From positions 60,151-124,150 of the forward strand of contig JADNRY010000191.1 of NCBI GenBank assembly GCA_015501585.1: a stretch of DNA of 64,000 bases. The letters run 5' to 3'. The notes under the pieces were generated by a model. That model was not told where the DNA came from and made no database searches. It worked only from the letters and a program-made list of their open reading frames with translations. The DNA comes from Rhodocollybia butyracea (taxonomy: Eukaryota > Basidiomycota > Agaricomycetes > Agaricales > Omphalotaceae). The translations under genes and the position numbers were made by a program. Positions 23,615 through 35,565 of this stretch are shown here, piece after piece (position 1 is the stretch's first letter; each line of letters opens with the position of its first letter).

Positions 23615-25389
23615 AGAAGATCAAGGAATAAAATAAACGATGGGATCAAGCATTACCCGCATACATGATACTTATCCCGAAGTCAAACACGGTGGCGGAA
23701 CTTCTATTATCCAAGCCGAACTGGTTACTGTATGGATCCGCAACACCATGGAGGGTAAGTGAGGACTCAGGAGGTGTTTGCACCAGCGAATGCAATCTCA
23801 GTCAGGCATAGCTTGATTGGGTATAATAATGGAGTCTACAACTCTACTCTGTGGAAGGTGCACCACAATATTCTTGAGGTGATCAAAGGCCTTGGAATAG
23901 TTGAACCATCATTTGAAGAATCAAAAAGCATGCACAGTATATCTTCACCATGATTATTGTCTGCTATTGTCTCAAAAGAAGTCCCAGCGGGGGCAAGGGT
24001 CCTCAAGTGCTGCAAAATCCAAAGCGCATGCGCCGCTTGGGGCGGGCCTTGTGGTCATGAACACCACAGGCATGGCAGTTGGTGCTATAGGATTCAATAG
24101 GAGCCGATGACCGTATCAAGTAGGGATCACAAGATTAGCCGGCATGTCGGTTCAACATCAGGTGGGAAAGAAATACCCAATCTGGCGGTTTTGGAAGAAT
24201 CCAACACTCATTTGACACCTACAAGACCCTCCCTTCCCTTCGGTCAGAGTCGGGGACTGTCTGCCACCGCTATGAATTCCAGGCGTCAGTGATACTTTCA
24301 CTTATTGAAGCGTTGCGCACAAGTTGCACAGACTGGTCGAGTTTGATCCAGGCACGGCGTTTATAACCCTAAATAACAAGCGCTTAAACCAAGCCAACCG
24401 TTGTCTTTCTTGCTTGACTGACTTGATCGCACAAACACTGGCCCTTGCGGAGTGCAACTATTATCTGCTTCTAATGCATGACCTCACACAAAGAAAGGCT
24501 TCTCTTAATCCATTCTTAGCCAGAATACATGAAAGCCCGCTTGTAAGCGAATTTCTCATTACCCTTCATTTCCGAAATTTATTTTCTGTACAGTAAGATG
24601 AATTGACTCGTCGCTCACTATAGGACAACTAGGATTTTGTATAAAATGCTTCTATGTCCCCAGAAATTATGCAAGGGCCTGTTGGCGGTGGTTACCGCCT
24701 AAACGTAGGATCGCGAAGCGAAGGATATTATTTGCTAGTTTGAGCTGTTAAAGTGGCGCTGGGAAGAGAACTGTTGCAACCGGTGAATATTTGAATGCCC
24801 TCCTAGTCGATTAGATTTTAGATGGTTTCCAACCTGATCTCTTTCAGTAATTTTGCCGGTATCGCTTTCCCTACTTCCACATCGTTTATGCATCGGAATC
24901 CTGGACCATCAGCGCATCAACAATAACGCTTATGCTAATACACAGTCCGTATACGCTGCCAGCTCTGCTTTTCTTTTTCTAACGGTTCATGCACATGCCT
25001 CACAGACCGTGGTTCGATACCGATAACAAAAAACCACAGCATCCCAACTACGTCTATGGTGTTTGCCTTTCCCTTCCGGCGGTGACCAGACTCGTCGCCG
25101 GAAACTGATGAAGACATACCCGTTGTTTGGCGCGGACCCGTGTACAAAAGGCCATCCAACGACTTTTTTTCCAGACGAACTGGTCTGCAGGCGTATCTCA
25201 GGGCACAGCACCAGGGTTGGGTCTTCTAGCTGTGGACCTTCCGCGTAGCGCTGGGAATCCTCCATTTGGGCTCGGTCATTTGGTCTAGTATGTTTGAGTA
25301 ATTACGCATTGTTTCTTTTCTGAATTTAATGCTTCTACTTGTTCTTCCAGGTGATCGTTACTACTACAGACACCTTAGCCTTGCCCGGC
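23615..25389. other. no confident gene
   Basis: Plus-strand open frames at 23759-24596 have no recognisable features. From about 24910 a segment reading NNAYANTQSVYAASSAFLFL may be the start of the degenerate copy described next. Confidence 0.3.
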
Positions 25390-26240
25390 GTTTATTGAGG
25401 TCGCTATCTTCGGCCTTTATCTTGCTGTGCTAACGGCCGACAACGTCTACTTTCTCTGCTTCAACTGCACCGGCAAGCATATCACATACTTGGCGGCGAC
25501 CCGAGCGATGGGCATTCGGAACAATGCTTCGATTAGATATGCGGAGACAAAGTTCTTGGCGAGCTTTCGTTGGTAGATGTCGGAAATGGAGTTGATAGAG
25601 GCACCGCAAGGGAGGCAGAGTCGCGGAAACCGAGACATATTCGAGAAGAATATAGAAATCTGTTGCGTAGGGCATTGCGAGAAGGTTTAGAGACCGATTG
25701 ACGTGAGGTAGCGGACGGGAGGAAGCTGGGTAACCCGTACGTTCAACCTGTTGCGTAACATTTACATTTCTTTTTTCTAATTTAATCTTCTAGATTCCAC
25801 ATCCAGCGACTCTCTGGCATACTCAAATACTCAATACATCAGCGACTTTGCTTGAGGGAGTAGCCCGAAGCTCAAAGCTCGTTTCAGAAAATACGTGATT
25901 CCTATCAAGGACAGAATACTCGATTTTATGGGTGGCAATGCCGCCCTCTCTTCCTCAGGCCTAAAAGCTTGGAGATGTGCTCAGGGAACTAGCCAGATCT
26001 TCGTGGTCGAAGGGATGGTGGCGTGGGCAGCGAAAACGAAGAAGTTTCGTTGCGCAATGAAAGTACGCCAAATTTTCCCGTTGTGTTTAATTGAGCTGAT
26101 TTTGCTTGTTTAAAGCCTGCCAAAGCCGAGATTGCAACTGAGCTGCCATCGATGTTGATGTCCTACAGTGAAAGTGGCTCATTATCAGGATGCGTTATGG
26201 GCATTTTCTCTATTCCTTGCGGGTACACCCAGGCGCGGGT
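25390..26240 (+). pseudogene. degenerate copy of the 50.6-51.4 kb segment
   Basis: Blocks shared with 50640-51400 in the same order include CTACTTTCTCTGCTTCAACTG, TTGGCGAGCTTTCGTTGGT, GACGGGAGGAAGCTGGGTAA and TTTAATTGAGCTGATTTTGC. A shared end block reads ATCAGGATGCGTTATGGGCA. Both copies are full of stops in every frame. The parent gene seems to be the membrane-like family also seen at 10.4-11.5 and 29.4-29.9 kb. Function unknown. Confidence 0.5.
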
Positions 26241-26743
26241 ATTCGGACATAGCCTTTGTTGTCTGAAGTAACGCCGGCTTCTTCATCACCGACAGCGTTT
26301 CTGCCTCCGCCCAAGCTTGACACTGGATCCCCTGAGTCGACTGGCGTCTTCCATACACATCCACTCCTCTGTCCTTCCTGACTTGTCAAGCTCGTTTGCC
26401 TTTGAAAATTCAACGATATTTCGACTCTTAGATCCGTTTTCGCTTACACCAGGCCATTCAAGTCATAGCGCTAGTGTCAGAATTGGTTAGGTCTCAATCT
26501 TCCTTATAGTCGTAGGCATGACGCTTTAAAGAAGATGAAGTTCTCTTGTCATGACGGGATGTTCTCGGAAATGTTTTGGCAAGAAATCGCGCTCGCTTTT
26601 TGAGTGTCTAACAGCCGTCGAGAGAGAGTTGCTAATGGCATTACCTCGGTATCTCAATCCGACCACTGCCAATAGGTCGCTCGCTTCCTGTCATTCCCGC
26701 CATACCCAGTGATGGAGCCAGTTCAACTTCACACATATCTCAG

Positions 26744-27127
26744 TTGAGGTTCTCCGAGCCTCCTGCTACTCAGATCGGACCTCAGAGCTGCCCGTATACC
26801 CGAATCAAACCTGATCCCACTACAAAGAATGTCACTGCATATACAGTTTCCAGTTCGATGAAGAGATCTCTGTCAACATCAGCCTCTCGAGCTTCTGGGA
26901 TCACTGCTTCCGCTAGTCGCCCGAAGCGCTCCGCCGTAATGGATATGATAGGGAAGGAGAGAACAATGGCCGAGGAAGAGAAGGGGGTGATGGCACGAGT
27001 GGATACGTTCAGTGAATCATCCGAGAGAAGCACATCCCTTTTCCCTCACTATAAGCTCTCCTCGTTATGGAAGAGCAAGTCACAAGAACTGGGGAGGTTC
27101 CATATTGAAGATGTGTCGAGCCTGTGA
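26744..27127 (+). CDS. hypothetical serine-rich protein
   Basis: An open frame of 127 codons starts at 26744 (MRFSEPPATQIGPQSCPYTR) and is open some distance upstream, so the start may lie earlier. It includes SMKRSLSTSASRASGITASA and a charged helix VMDMIGKERTMAEEEKGVMA. No domain or splice partner was recognised. Coding status rests on length and composition only. Confidence 0.35.
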   Translation: MRFSEPPATQIGPQSCPYTRIKPDPTTKNVTAYTVSSSMKRSLSTSASRASGITASASRPKRSAVMDMIGKERTMAEEEKGVMARVDTFSESSERSTSLFPHYKLSSLWKSKSQELGRFHIEDVSSL

Positions 27128-27958
27128 GACCGAATTAAGGTAGCAGATGACCACTATCATAGAGCTCTGAAATCGATGTAACATTTTCGCAATTGGTGTC
27201 GCACTATTGCAAGATTGAATTAGGTTTGTTAGACAGGTCCAAGTCACCGAATGAACTTCCGTCGATCTTAGCAGCGCTGCCCTGGTAATGGGTCTGCTTG
27301 TGTGTAAGTCATATCGAAGTTCACATGTTCGACTACTTCCACTTATTTTTTTTCTTAGATCACACTAGCAATGAACGTTCTGGCTTCTCGCCGTTAATGA
27401 ACTTTGTACACACCTTGTTCCATCTATACCTGTTTCTTTGTTCTGGAACGTTCTTCGACTGGCTGAAATGCAAACATGGATTTTGAACGCACCTTGGAAA
27501 CCGGGTCATACAGGAGTGCACAAGTGGTATACACCGTCTACTACTTTCAAGCGACACAGCGAACGACCGTAGAGTAAGCTGCCTATGGATGTCATAACCC
27601 GGCTACGCTATCTTTCGCGCCCGACGATTGTCCTTCCTAGTATCGCGAATGAGCTCGTATTCATGTACATATATAAATGTGAGTGATAAACCTCATCTTG
27701 TGTGTCTTCAAATTTAATCAATTTGTTCCGCAGGTCATCACCGTTCAACTTCTGGACGCATAAGTTCCTTCAACGCCTGAGATGAGTTATCGAAACTATC
27801 GGTTTTGAAAGAGCCTATCTATATTACTCTCCAGGTAAGCGATAGTAGGTAGCCACACATTTAATGCTGCTAACTTGCTTAGCAGCGCACAGGTACACAT
27901 CGTAGTTAGCCACTACACTTAGTACCGCTAACTGTCTTAGCTGTGCCTAGCGTAGTGA
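27128..27958. other. no confident gene
   Basis: A coding-like run around 27735-27830 (FNFWTHKFLQRLR, in-frame stop, VIETIGFERAYLYYSP) may be a gene relic. Between 27840 and 27950 there is an imperfect duplication around TAGCCAC..GCTAACT. Confidence 0.3.
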
Positions 27959-27966
27959 GTATGACC

Positions 27967-28897
27967 CAGTATTAAGCGCGGAGTGTGAAGGTTCATTGAT
28001 GGCCAGCAAACATCAGCGTGGGCAGCGCGAATCTCACTGATTTTCAGTGGACTTCAGCGATGTTGCGTCTACTGATATTTTGTGGTAACGAAAGTCAGTG
28101 AAAGCCAGTGGCTTTGTACATTGTACACTACATCAAACATATAAATGTGTCCTCTATGATGTACCAGAAACTCCTGCCAGTGAGCCAGCGAGAATCACTG
28201 TGGCACAACTGTACAATATATGAATACTCACTGAAAGTCACTGATGTTACCAGCGATGATCACCGAAAGTCAATGCTTTGAAGTGCGGAGAGTCACCGAG
28301 ACTCACTGGTATTACCCAAAAATCTCAATGAAAACCAGTAAGATGAAGCACGGCAAACCAGCAAACATCGGTGGAAGTCAGCAGTATGGAATGTAAAAAG
28401 TTGAAAACTCATCAAAAGTCAGTGTTTTGAGGTACAGAAAGTCACTGGTAATATGCACAAAGTCAAATCAAGGGAAGTCAGCGAGATGAAGCACAGAAAA
28501 CCAACAAACATCAGTGAAATTCAGCAGTATGAAGTGCAAAAACTCACCAAACGTCAGTATTATGAGGTGCGGAAAGTCACTGAAAGTCGCCACTATTACC
28601 TGCAAAAGTCACCAGTGAGAGTCACCAGTTCTACCTGCAATCAAGGGAAGTCAGTGAGATAAAGCACAGAAAGCCAGCAAACATCGGTGAAAGTCAGTGA
28701 TACAGAATCACAGAATCCAATGCCAAACTTGACCCAGAATAGGCCCATGAAAAATCACTGAAAATCAGCGGGGTGCGATGGCTGAACAACGATGGAGTTT
28801 GAACCGTCGGAAGGTTGAAGACTGCACTGATTGAGGGTGAATCACCGACAATCACCGATGGGCGCCAACGAACTTTCCTAGTCCGAGTATATAACTC
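27967..28897 (+). mobile_element. non-autonomous KDZ/Zisupton-like transposon (931 bp)
   Basis: It is flanked by a perfect 8-base duplication GTATGACC at 27959-27966 and 28898-28905. The left end CAGTATTAAGCGCGGAGTG and the reverse complement of the right end, GAGTTATATACTCGGACTA, form an imperfect inverted repeat that extends about 38 bases. The interior is filled with CACTGAAAGTCAGTG-like words in both orientations. Its left part matches 32429-33767 and its last ~150 bases match 40872-41012 of the large element. It is therefore an internally deleted derivative lacking all genes. Confidence 0.88.
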
Positions 28898-28912
28898 GTA
28901 TGACCCAGAGTT

Positions 28913-28953
28913 ACGTGGCGAATGCAAGCCTGCCGACTCCACGTATGACTAGG
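28913..28953 (+). repeat. dispersed GC-rich motif, copy D
   Basis: The motif reads ACGTGGCGAATGCAAGCC followed by TGCCGACTCCACGTATGACT. It is closest to the copy at 44099-44140. It lies just outside the transposon and just 5' of a truncated aminotransferase relic. Confidence 0.65.
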
Positions 28954-28954
28954 A

Positions 28955-29272
28955 TACAAAGCACTGGAGATGAAATTGTGGACTGAAATTGCAGAGGCTG
29001 GTGTTCTCTTTGCGCCGAGTATATTTGGAGTGTTTATACGAACCGTGTTAGAAAGCTAAGTACCTTGTTTAGGTGCAATGTTCTCTCCCGTTGAGGTTGA
29101 AGACGATACTCCTGGAGCCGGACATTTCCATATTAGTTTCAGCGACTCGACAGTATGTATGCCTTATTTCTTTAGATGCACCTAGTTGATTATTTGTTAC
29201 AGCCGGAAGGCATGAAGAAGGCAATCGGGGTATTTGGAGCCGTGTTGAGAAAATTCATGCAAGCTTCGTGAT
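28955..29272 (+). pseudogene. C-terminal fragment of an aromatic-aminotransferase-like gene (ARO8 type)
   Basis: Exons read ALEMKLWTEIAEAGVLFAPS, then after a GTATAT..TTTAG intron AMFSPVEVEDDTPGAGHFHI and SFSDST. After a second intron (GTATGTATG..TTACAG) comes PEGMKKAIGVFGAVLRKFMQ and a stop. The order GVLFAP, then SxMF, then GHFxISFS, then a final KKAIxxFGxVLR helix is the usual C-terminal domain of fold-type I PLP aminotransferases acting on aromatic amino acids, 2-aminoadipate or kynurenine. The PLP-lysine part is absent. Upstream lies transposon and repeat DNA, so only the tail remains. Confidence 0.65.
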
Positions 29273-29425
29273 GTCGATGAACTGTTGGCTATGATTTTTT
29301 TCTACCGGAGGATGTACCAAAAGTAAATCGGAATACTGTATAACAAGATAAGGAGTGGAATATCATCATTGTCAATTAATCTGGATCCTCCAGGTCTAGA
29401 GCTCGATGTACAAAACCTGACGTCC

Positions 29426-29880
29426 CTAATATTTGTGGCTCCATTTTAGTCTCTCTTCAAGACGTTCCCCTCCTCCTTGGCTGTGGCTGTGGCACTGGTT
29501 GAACAGATTGCTCCGGTGCAGTGGACGTCGCCGAAGATGATGTATTAGTTGAGGTGGCACCCTGCACATTCTGCAGGTTGGTAACTTGGATGAACTCGTT
29601 AAATTACTAGTAATGGTATGTGAGGTCTTATGCCTCGGGTAGTGCGGAAGCAGGGAACTGCGACGCAAAGACGAAAGCTGGCCAAAGTCGCCGTTTGCAG
29701 GATATCCTTCCTTCCCGTTCGAACTCTCCGAATCCGCATCCATTTGCTTCTTCCCCGTTTCCAATAAGTTCGGATTATATCCCTCCTGGAGCTCTCGAGA
29801 AGCGCAATATCGTAGATGGACATGATGGATTTCGAGAGCTACGGGTTCTAAACACAGAAAGTAGCACATCTTAAGCTGGT
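29426..29880 (-). pseudogene. fragment of the multi-copy membrane-like family
   Basis: The minus strand reads NPNLLETGKKQMDADSESSN, GKEGYPANGDFGQLSSLRRS and SLLPHYPRHK in one frame. A related stretch at about 51530-51660 on the plus strand carries the same word order (CGGAACTTGTTGGAAACGGG, GTCCGAACGGGAAGGAGAAT). Frame and splice context are lost outside this block, so it is scored as a remnant. Function unknown. Confidence 0.4.
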
Positions 29881-29932
29881 ACGCTAAGAAGCATAAGAAC
29901 TTCATACAGACCGTAATCGAAAAAGTATTCAT

Positions 29933-32428
29933 AGTATAAATAGCATCCTATTACAGTCTAGTAATCTCAGTACACTCAATACACCCTCTTGGATTCTGAG
30001 TTGGCGGGGAAACCGGTCGATGCTGAACCAATAGAACTCGGGGAGGATAAGTCGTTGGCCTCACTGAGAATCCTCAAGTATTTGCACATGTACTCGAGGT
30101 CAAACAAGAAGACCTTGTATGGAATGCTTCATGCTATCTTCAGCCCACCACATTCACCTGCAGAGACAGGACAACTGCAATCGGGTATTCCACGGGCGGC
30201 CTCCTGAATCCATATAACCCCTCGTTGTCTCTTGGAAGCATTGGGGGAAAACGAGACTTTCGCCTGACGGATAAGTCGCCAACAAGGCGATCGTGGAAGC
30301 AAGAATTTTCGAAAGTTGTTCCGGTGTCCGCCAATCTACACAAAAACTAGAAGGGATCGAATCGCGTCTGGACCCACTAAAGCAGTCCCTAGGGAGACGG
30401 TACCGTAGAGAAGTGGCTGAAGAAACGGCGTAGTCCATTTCATCCCAATCATCTTCATTGAAGCCATGAAGCTCGGTGAAGAGAGCACTGGCGCACCTAG
30501 GCCCATGGATGACTAGGACAAGGTGAATTAGTCGACGGAATGGAGGGGAAAGAAGTGGAATTTCGATGATGGATAATCATCGAGTCGGAATGTGTCCGTT
30601 GGGAAAGTTCGGAAGGTGGCTCTGAGAGAGCGCGTCGTTGCTGGTCTCGAAGGTACTCTATCCAGATCGGTTAGTATCTCGCACCGTCACCGCGAAGTAA
30701 ACACGCACGTTCTTTGTAGAGCCGCTGGATCAACAGACAATACCGCCCATTGCCTTCTCAACATCTCCGACGTATCTTGAACATTCAACATTGCTTTGGC
30801 TCCAAAGATACCCGCGGCGAAAACAAGAGGTTTTTGGGTGAGGAGCCTTTAGCGGTGAAGACGATACGAAGATACTCGGAGATATGGATTCCATAGAGCT
30901 GGTGGTTCGACGAGAAAGCAGCGGATATCATTTTCCCGAAGCCGTTGTATTTGACACCGCTGATCAGCGGAAACTTGGCGTAAAAGTGAATCAGGCCGTG
31001 GGTCTATCACTACATGGAGTCAAAGGGATACACGGGGGCGATAATAAGTTGGATGTACATGTTGGAGTGTGTGGATATTGGGATTCCAGGGGCGAGGTCG
31101 GGGCTGTTGTCCCTGCGCGGATGCCATAGGCTGATTCGACGCTGTAATCCTTCCTGTAGAAGGACGGAAGCAAAGCCAGCATTTGCGATTTCATCCGGTC
31201 CACCCAGTTACACTCGGAACTTCCAAGTTGAACGCGTGGTATCTGGAGAACGACTTCGAATTCGAGGAGGTGGAAATTCATAGAGAAAGTGACGAGGAGG
31301 TGACATGATGATGTCACAGTCTGAAAGAGGAAAGAGAGGCGAAAGAGTGCGAAGCCCTTGAAGCTGACTGAGGACAGTGTCGAGAGGGTATCGATCGCTA
31401 AGCGGTATTCGTGGCGAGGACACTGTGGCACTCGCTACCCGACTGTTACCCGTGAAGTTCATTCATAGAATGATGATGCAAGGACATTATGCTCTTGTGT
31501 TCGGCCAGAGGAGGGTGTTCTCATACCACACCATCTGCGATGCTTTAGCCCGAGTTCTAGTTAACAACGTCACTATAAAAAAGGAACGAAGTAGTCGAAA
31601 AATAAACTTACGAACAGCCTGTCCTCGATATTCCCATCCCGCTCCTAGGTTTCCTGCCGTACTGGAGTTCCGAAGCAATACACTAATCCAGCGGTTGTGG
31701 TAGAGGCTGTTAGTACTAATAGTAGGACAGTGGAAGGCCGCCTTATATGATCAAAACAAAAAAAAGTGTGACAATAAAGCTACAACTCACTCGCGTGGAC
31801 CCGCTTGCGTCCCTACGGCTTTTGGCGGTACATGTGCGTGCATCCGACTGGCTGTCAGATCGAGACTTTGCCTGCAGCTTGCCTTAGCGTTGCCATGTAG
31901 TTGGAACGTTGAGGTTGAGCGCTTGAGCTTGAACAGATGTCTGCAAACACAACATAAACGTTATGTACCGAAAACTCAAGTTCAGCTGCTCACAGTGAAT
32001 ATTTAGATTTCAATTTTATGCAGTATCCTGTATGTTGATTTTAATGGAAGAGAGTTAAGGCCGCAAGGTCCTTCCACGGATTGGCAGAAGACTTTTGAAG
32101 CGAGACTTGACACCATTGATATCCCGAGTCGCTGCTGGAAAAGATATCACCGAAAGCTAAGAGAAAAAACGGAAATCCAAAGAGATATGTCGAAGTAGAG
32201 CTGGCAGTAAGAGACGATGATGGTGTATACTGATCATCGTTTCAGTGCAGGCAGAGCAATCGAGAGAGAGAGAACTTTATGATAGGCGCTCAAAATTACG
32301 AGCGCCTCTTTCTCGCCATTGCAAATCGCGGACTGGGCATTTTCTCTATGGGGTGTAATAATAATATAGATAGAATGGTAGTAGAAGTGGTGGTAGTTGA
32401 AACTTGAAATGAGAAACGATGAACGGTC
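29933..32428. other. no confident gene; possible decayed exons
   Basis: On the minus strand around 31.7-31.2 kb, coding-like pieces (LRNSSTAGNLGAGWEYRGQA, then after an apparent intron TRAKASQMVWYENTLLWPNT) suggest a decayed gene. A plus-strand piece at 30884-31000 (IELVVRRESSGYHFPEAVVF) also looks coding-like. Neither could be assigned to a family. Confidence 0.3.
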
Positions 32429-32755
32429 CAGTATTAAGCGCGGAGTGTGAAGCTTCGTTGATGGCCACCAAACATCAGCGTGCACAGCACAAGCCTCACT
32501 GACTGTCAGTGAACTTATACATTAATATTTTATGGGAATGGACCTCAATGAAAGCCAGCGGCTTTTTGTACAATGGGCTTTTGTACAATTTATCCTATAT
32601 CAAATATATACTCTATGTACCACTGAAAGTCACTGATTTTTAGCAAGGAAATCATTGGAAGTCAAAGTCATTGTCTATAAAAATCAAGGGAGGTCAGTGA
32701 GGTGAAGCATGAGCAATCAGTGGACATCAGTGAAGAACAGTGATATTAGACGCAA

Positions 32756-33165
32756 AAAACTCACTGAAAGTCAACGTTATGAGGTGTGGAAAATCGCCGA
32801 AGGTCGCCAGTATTACCCACAGAAATCGGTGGAAAACAGCGATATTAGATACAAAAACTCACTGAAAGTCAACGTTATGAGGTGTGTAAAATCGCCGAAA
32901 ATCGCCAGTATCATCCACAGAAATCGGTGGAAAACGGTGATATTAGATGCAAAAACTCACTGAAAGTCAACGTTATGAGGTGTGTAAAATCGCCGAAAAT
33001 CGCCGAAGGTCGCCAGTATCATCCACAGAAATCGGTGGAAAACGGTGATATTAGATGCAAAAACTCACCGAAAGTCAACGCTATGAGGTGTGGAAAATCG
33101 CCGAAGGTCGCCAGTATTACCCACAGAAATCGGTGGAAGCCAGTGAAATGAAGCCTGGAAAGCCA
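32756..33165. repeat. higher-order tandem array in the left subterminal region
   Basis: A unit starting AAAAACTCACTGAAAGTCAA recurs at about 32756, 32852, 32953 and 33059, so the period is 96-106 bases. Each unit is itself made of CACTGAAAGTCA and GCCGAAGGTCGCC words. Length changes come from gain or loss of a GCCGAAAATC word. Confidence 0.85.
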
Positions 33166-33944
33166 GGGAACATCAGTGAAAGTCAGCAATATAAGATACA
33201 AAAAGTCACCAAAAGTTAACGAAAGTCAATGTTATGAAGCAGGGAGAATCACCGAAGGTCACTGGTATTTTACCGCAAAAATCAGTGGAAGTCAATGAAA
33301 TGGAGCACAAAGACCAGAAACCATCAGTGAAACTCAGCGATATAAGATAGGAAAGCTCACCAAGAGTCACCGAAGTTAACCCCAAAAATCAGGGGAGGTC
33401 AGTGAGGTGAGTGCATAAAGCTAACAAAAATCAGTGAAAGCCAGTAATATGGGATGTGAAAAATCACTGAAGGTCGCTGTGCTTACCGGTAAACACCAGC
33501 AAAAGTCAGGATTATCGAGCATTATCAAATGAAGTCACCGCGAGAATCAACGAAGGTCAGCATTGTGAAGCATAATGAAAACCAATACTCAGCAAACCCT
33601 TGCATTCCTACTATCCTCTTCCAGTCCAGTGTCATGGCTTGGCTCTTGCTTCCTTTGAACCGGTTTTCTCTCCTGCCCTTGCTCATCCCATCCGAGTCAT
33701 TCAAGAGCAAATTTCCAACCCCAAACTGCAGAATCCAACGCCAAACTTGACCCAAAATACACCCATGGGGTTGAGCGTAAACTGGGTCTCGGATGGCACC
33801 GATTATGTCATTACAGGGATGATGAAATAGATGGAGCGAGGTTACATTAAGCCTGTAAAACCATGGGTAGACGAAGAAGTTTGTTGGTTGAGGACAACAT
33901 AATATAGGTCACGCGATTGGGTAGTCACGCCTATAGCACGCGAC

Positions 33945-34070
33945 CGAGCCAAAATAAAATTTAACCGCTACAAAAACCACTACTTACAACGAGACAGGTT
34001 CGAACTAATAACTTACGGTATGGTCAGGCAGCAGTGCCACACAAACCATTAAGCTAAAAGGATTACATTT
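33945..34070 (-). repeat. possible tRNA-like (SINE-type) promoter relic
   Basis: On the minus strand, TAGCTTAATGGT fits a pol III A box and AGTTCGAACCT, about 45 bases further on, fits a B box. The flanking arms do not fold into a convincing cloverleaf. It is at most a decayed tRNA-derived element inside the large transposon. Confidence 0.3.
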
Positions 34071-35565
34071 GAACAGGTACATAGGCTCTGTAGTAGACTC
34101 TTACACATGCCTTGCCATGAACGTGTTCTGCGTCGCACAAATCGGTATAATTACTGAAATAAGCGGTATTTATTGATAGTAAGACTAGGATCCAATGGCT
34201 TCTTCCCAGAAGTCGTCATCCAGCTCCTTTCCCTTCTTTTCAATCCGCTTTGTCGTGATTTCAGTGTACAACATCATTAAGACATGACAGTGAAAATCGA
34301 ACATAACATCTGTCATCTGTCTAAGCTGTGCTTCATAACCATTGAGCCATGCATTGAGCTGCTCTGCTGTCTCCAAGTTGAATGCTCGAGTTGTATGCTT
34401 GACTCCATTGCCATCTTCAAGGATGCGGACAAGATCGGGCTGGGATCCGTCAGTCGGAGCTGGGTTACACCATAAACGACAAAGGACATCGGTGGCGCGA
34501 TGACCTATATAATGCCATGTATCGACAATAAATTTTGTACTTGTCAACCAAGGGCTTTGAGAATCTTGTGTGACGATGTGGCGGAGAAGATCACAGGCAT
34601 CATCATACGCTAGAAAACCCGGCCGAAACGAAGGATATTGTTCCCAGATATGATCAATGATTGAAAGAACCTGGGTAGGCTTTCGCTCCTGTAGCACTTC
34701 CCCCAACCAATAGGTATGCCACATGACCACTGGACTGTTTGGATGCAGTATACCGTTTGCGCACGGAAGGTATGAACAACACGTTCATCAGGCCCATTGC
34801 CCTCAAGAGGAGGAAGATCAACCTGAAAGGTATGCGAACGTTGGCCAATACTGCTATTCCCATTTGTGTCTTTCTGTTTCCGCATAACTCTTTGTACCCC
34901 GGAAAGGTGAGGCGTTTTGAAACGTTGTGAATATGCTTGGTACCAGGACTTGTGACTAGGATTGTCGCAAGTTAGTGCACCAGGAGTGTGGACTGGTTGT
35001 CCACATGGAATGATACCACAAATGCTCGAGTAGTGGACAATATGATCTTTGCAAAATCGACCATTTTTGAAGTTCACCAGCGGTGCAGTGCATTCATCAA
35101 TAGCACAGATCTATCGCCATATTAAATTACAGAAAGTCATGATAAAAACTGCTTACACGGTGGCCAATCGATTTCCCATCCATAACAGCAAGTCGTACAT
35201 ATCCTCTTGGACCTCCTGGTTCTAACACGTCCACATTTGGTGGAGGCCCATTGAGGAAGGAGGATGGAACAGCATTGTTCAAGGTAGGGTTGGGAGTCTA
35301 GGTAATTTGTAAGAATTGTTTTGGCTATAGTATGGCGTGCAGTGACAGTACTTACATTTAGAGTAGAGTCAGCTACAACTTCATTGGTATCTCCCAAACT
35401 TACAACTGAATCAGATTCCCTAACAGTGTCAAATCCTTCTTCGACAAGATCAGCAGGAAATCTCTTCAGGTGGGTACAATCTGTGCAACCATGATGCATA
35501 GAGCTTGGGATACTTCCCCCATCTTTACCAATCAGGTTGCGAATATGAGTTGCGAGTGTGTCGGA

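Noticed and set aside
25000..25030. GGTTCGATACC resembling a tRNA B box
   Set aside because: No A box at a suitable distance and no cloverleaf; probably part of a decayed coding block.
32709..33151. Open frames in the CACTGAAAGTCA array
   Set aside because: The repetitive peptides reflect the DNA repeat; no start, splice or domain support.
32700..33300. Regularly spaced repeats resembling a CRISPR array
   Set aside because: Units are imperfect, adjoin without unique spacers, vary in length, and sit in the end of a eukaryotic transposon.
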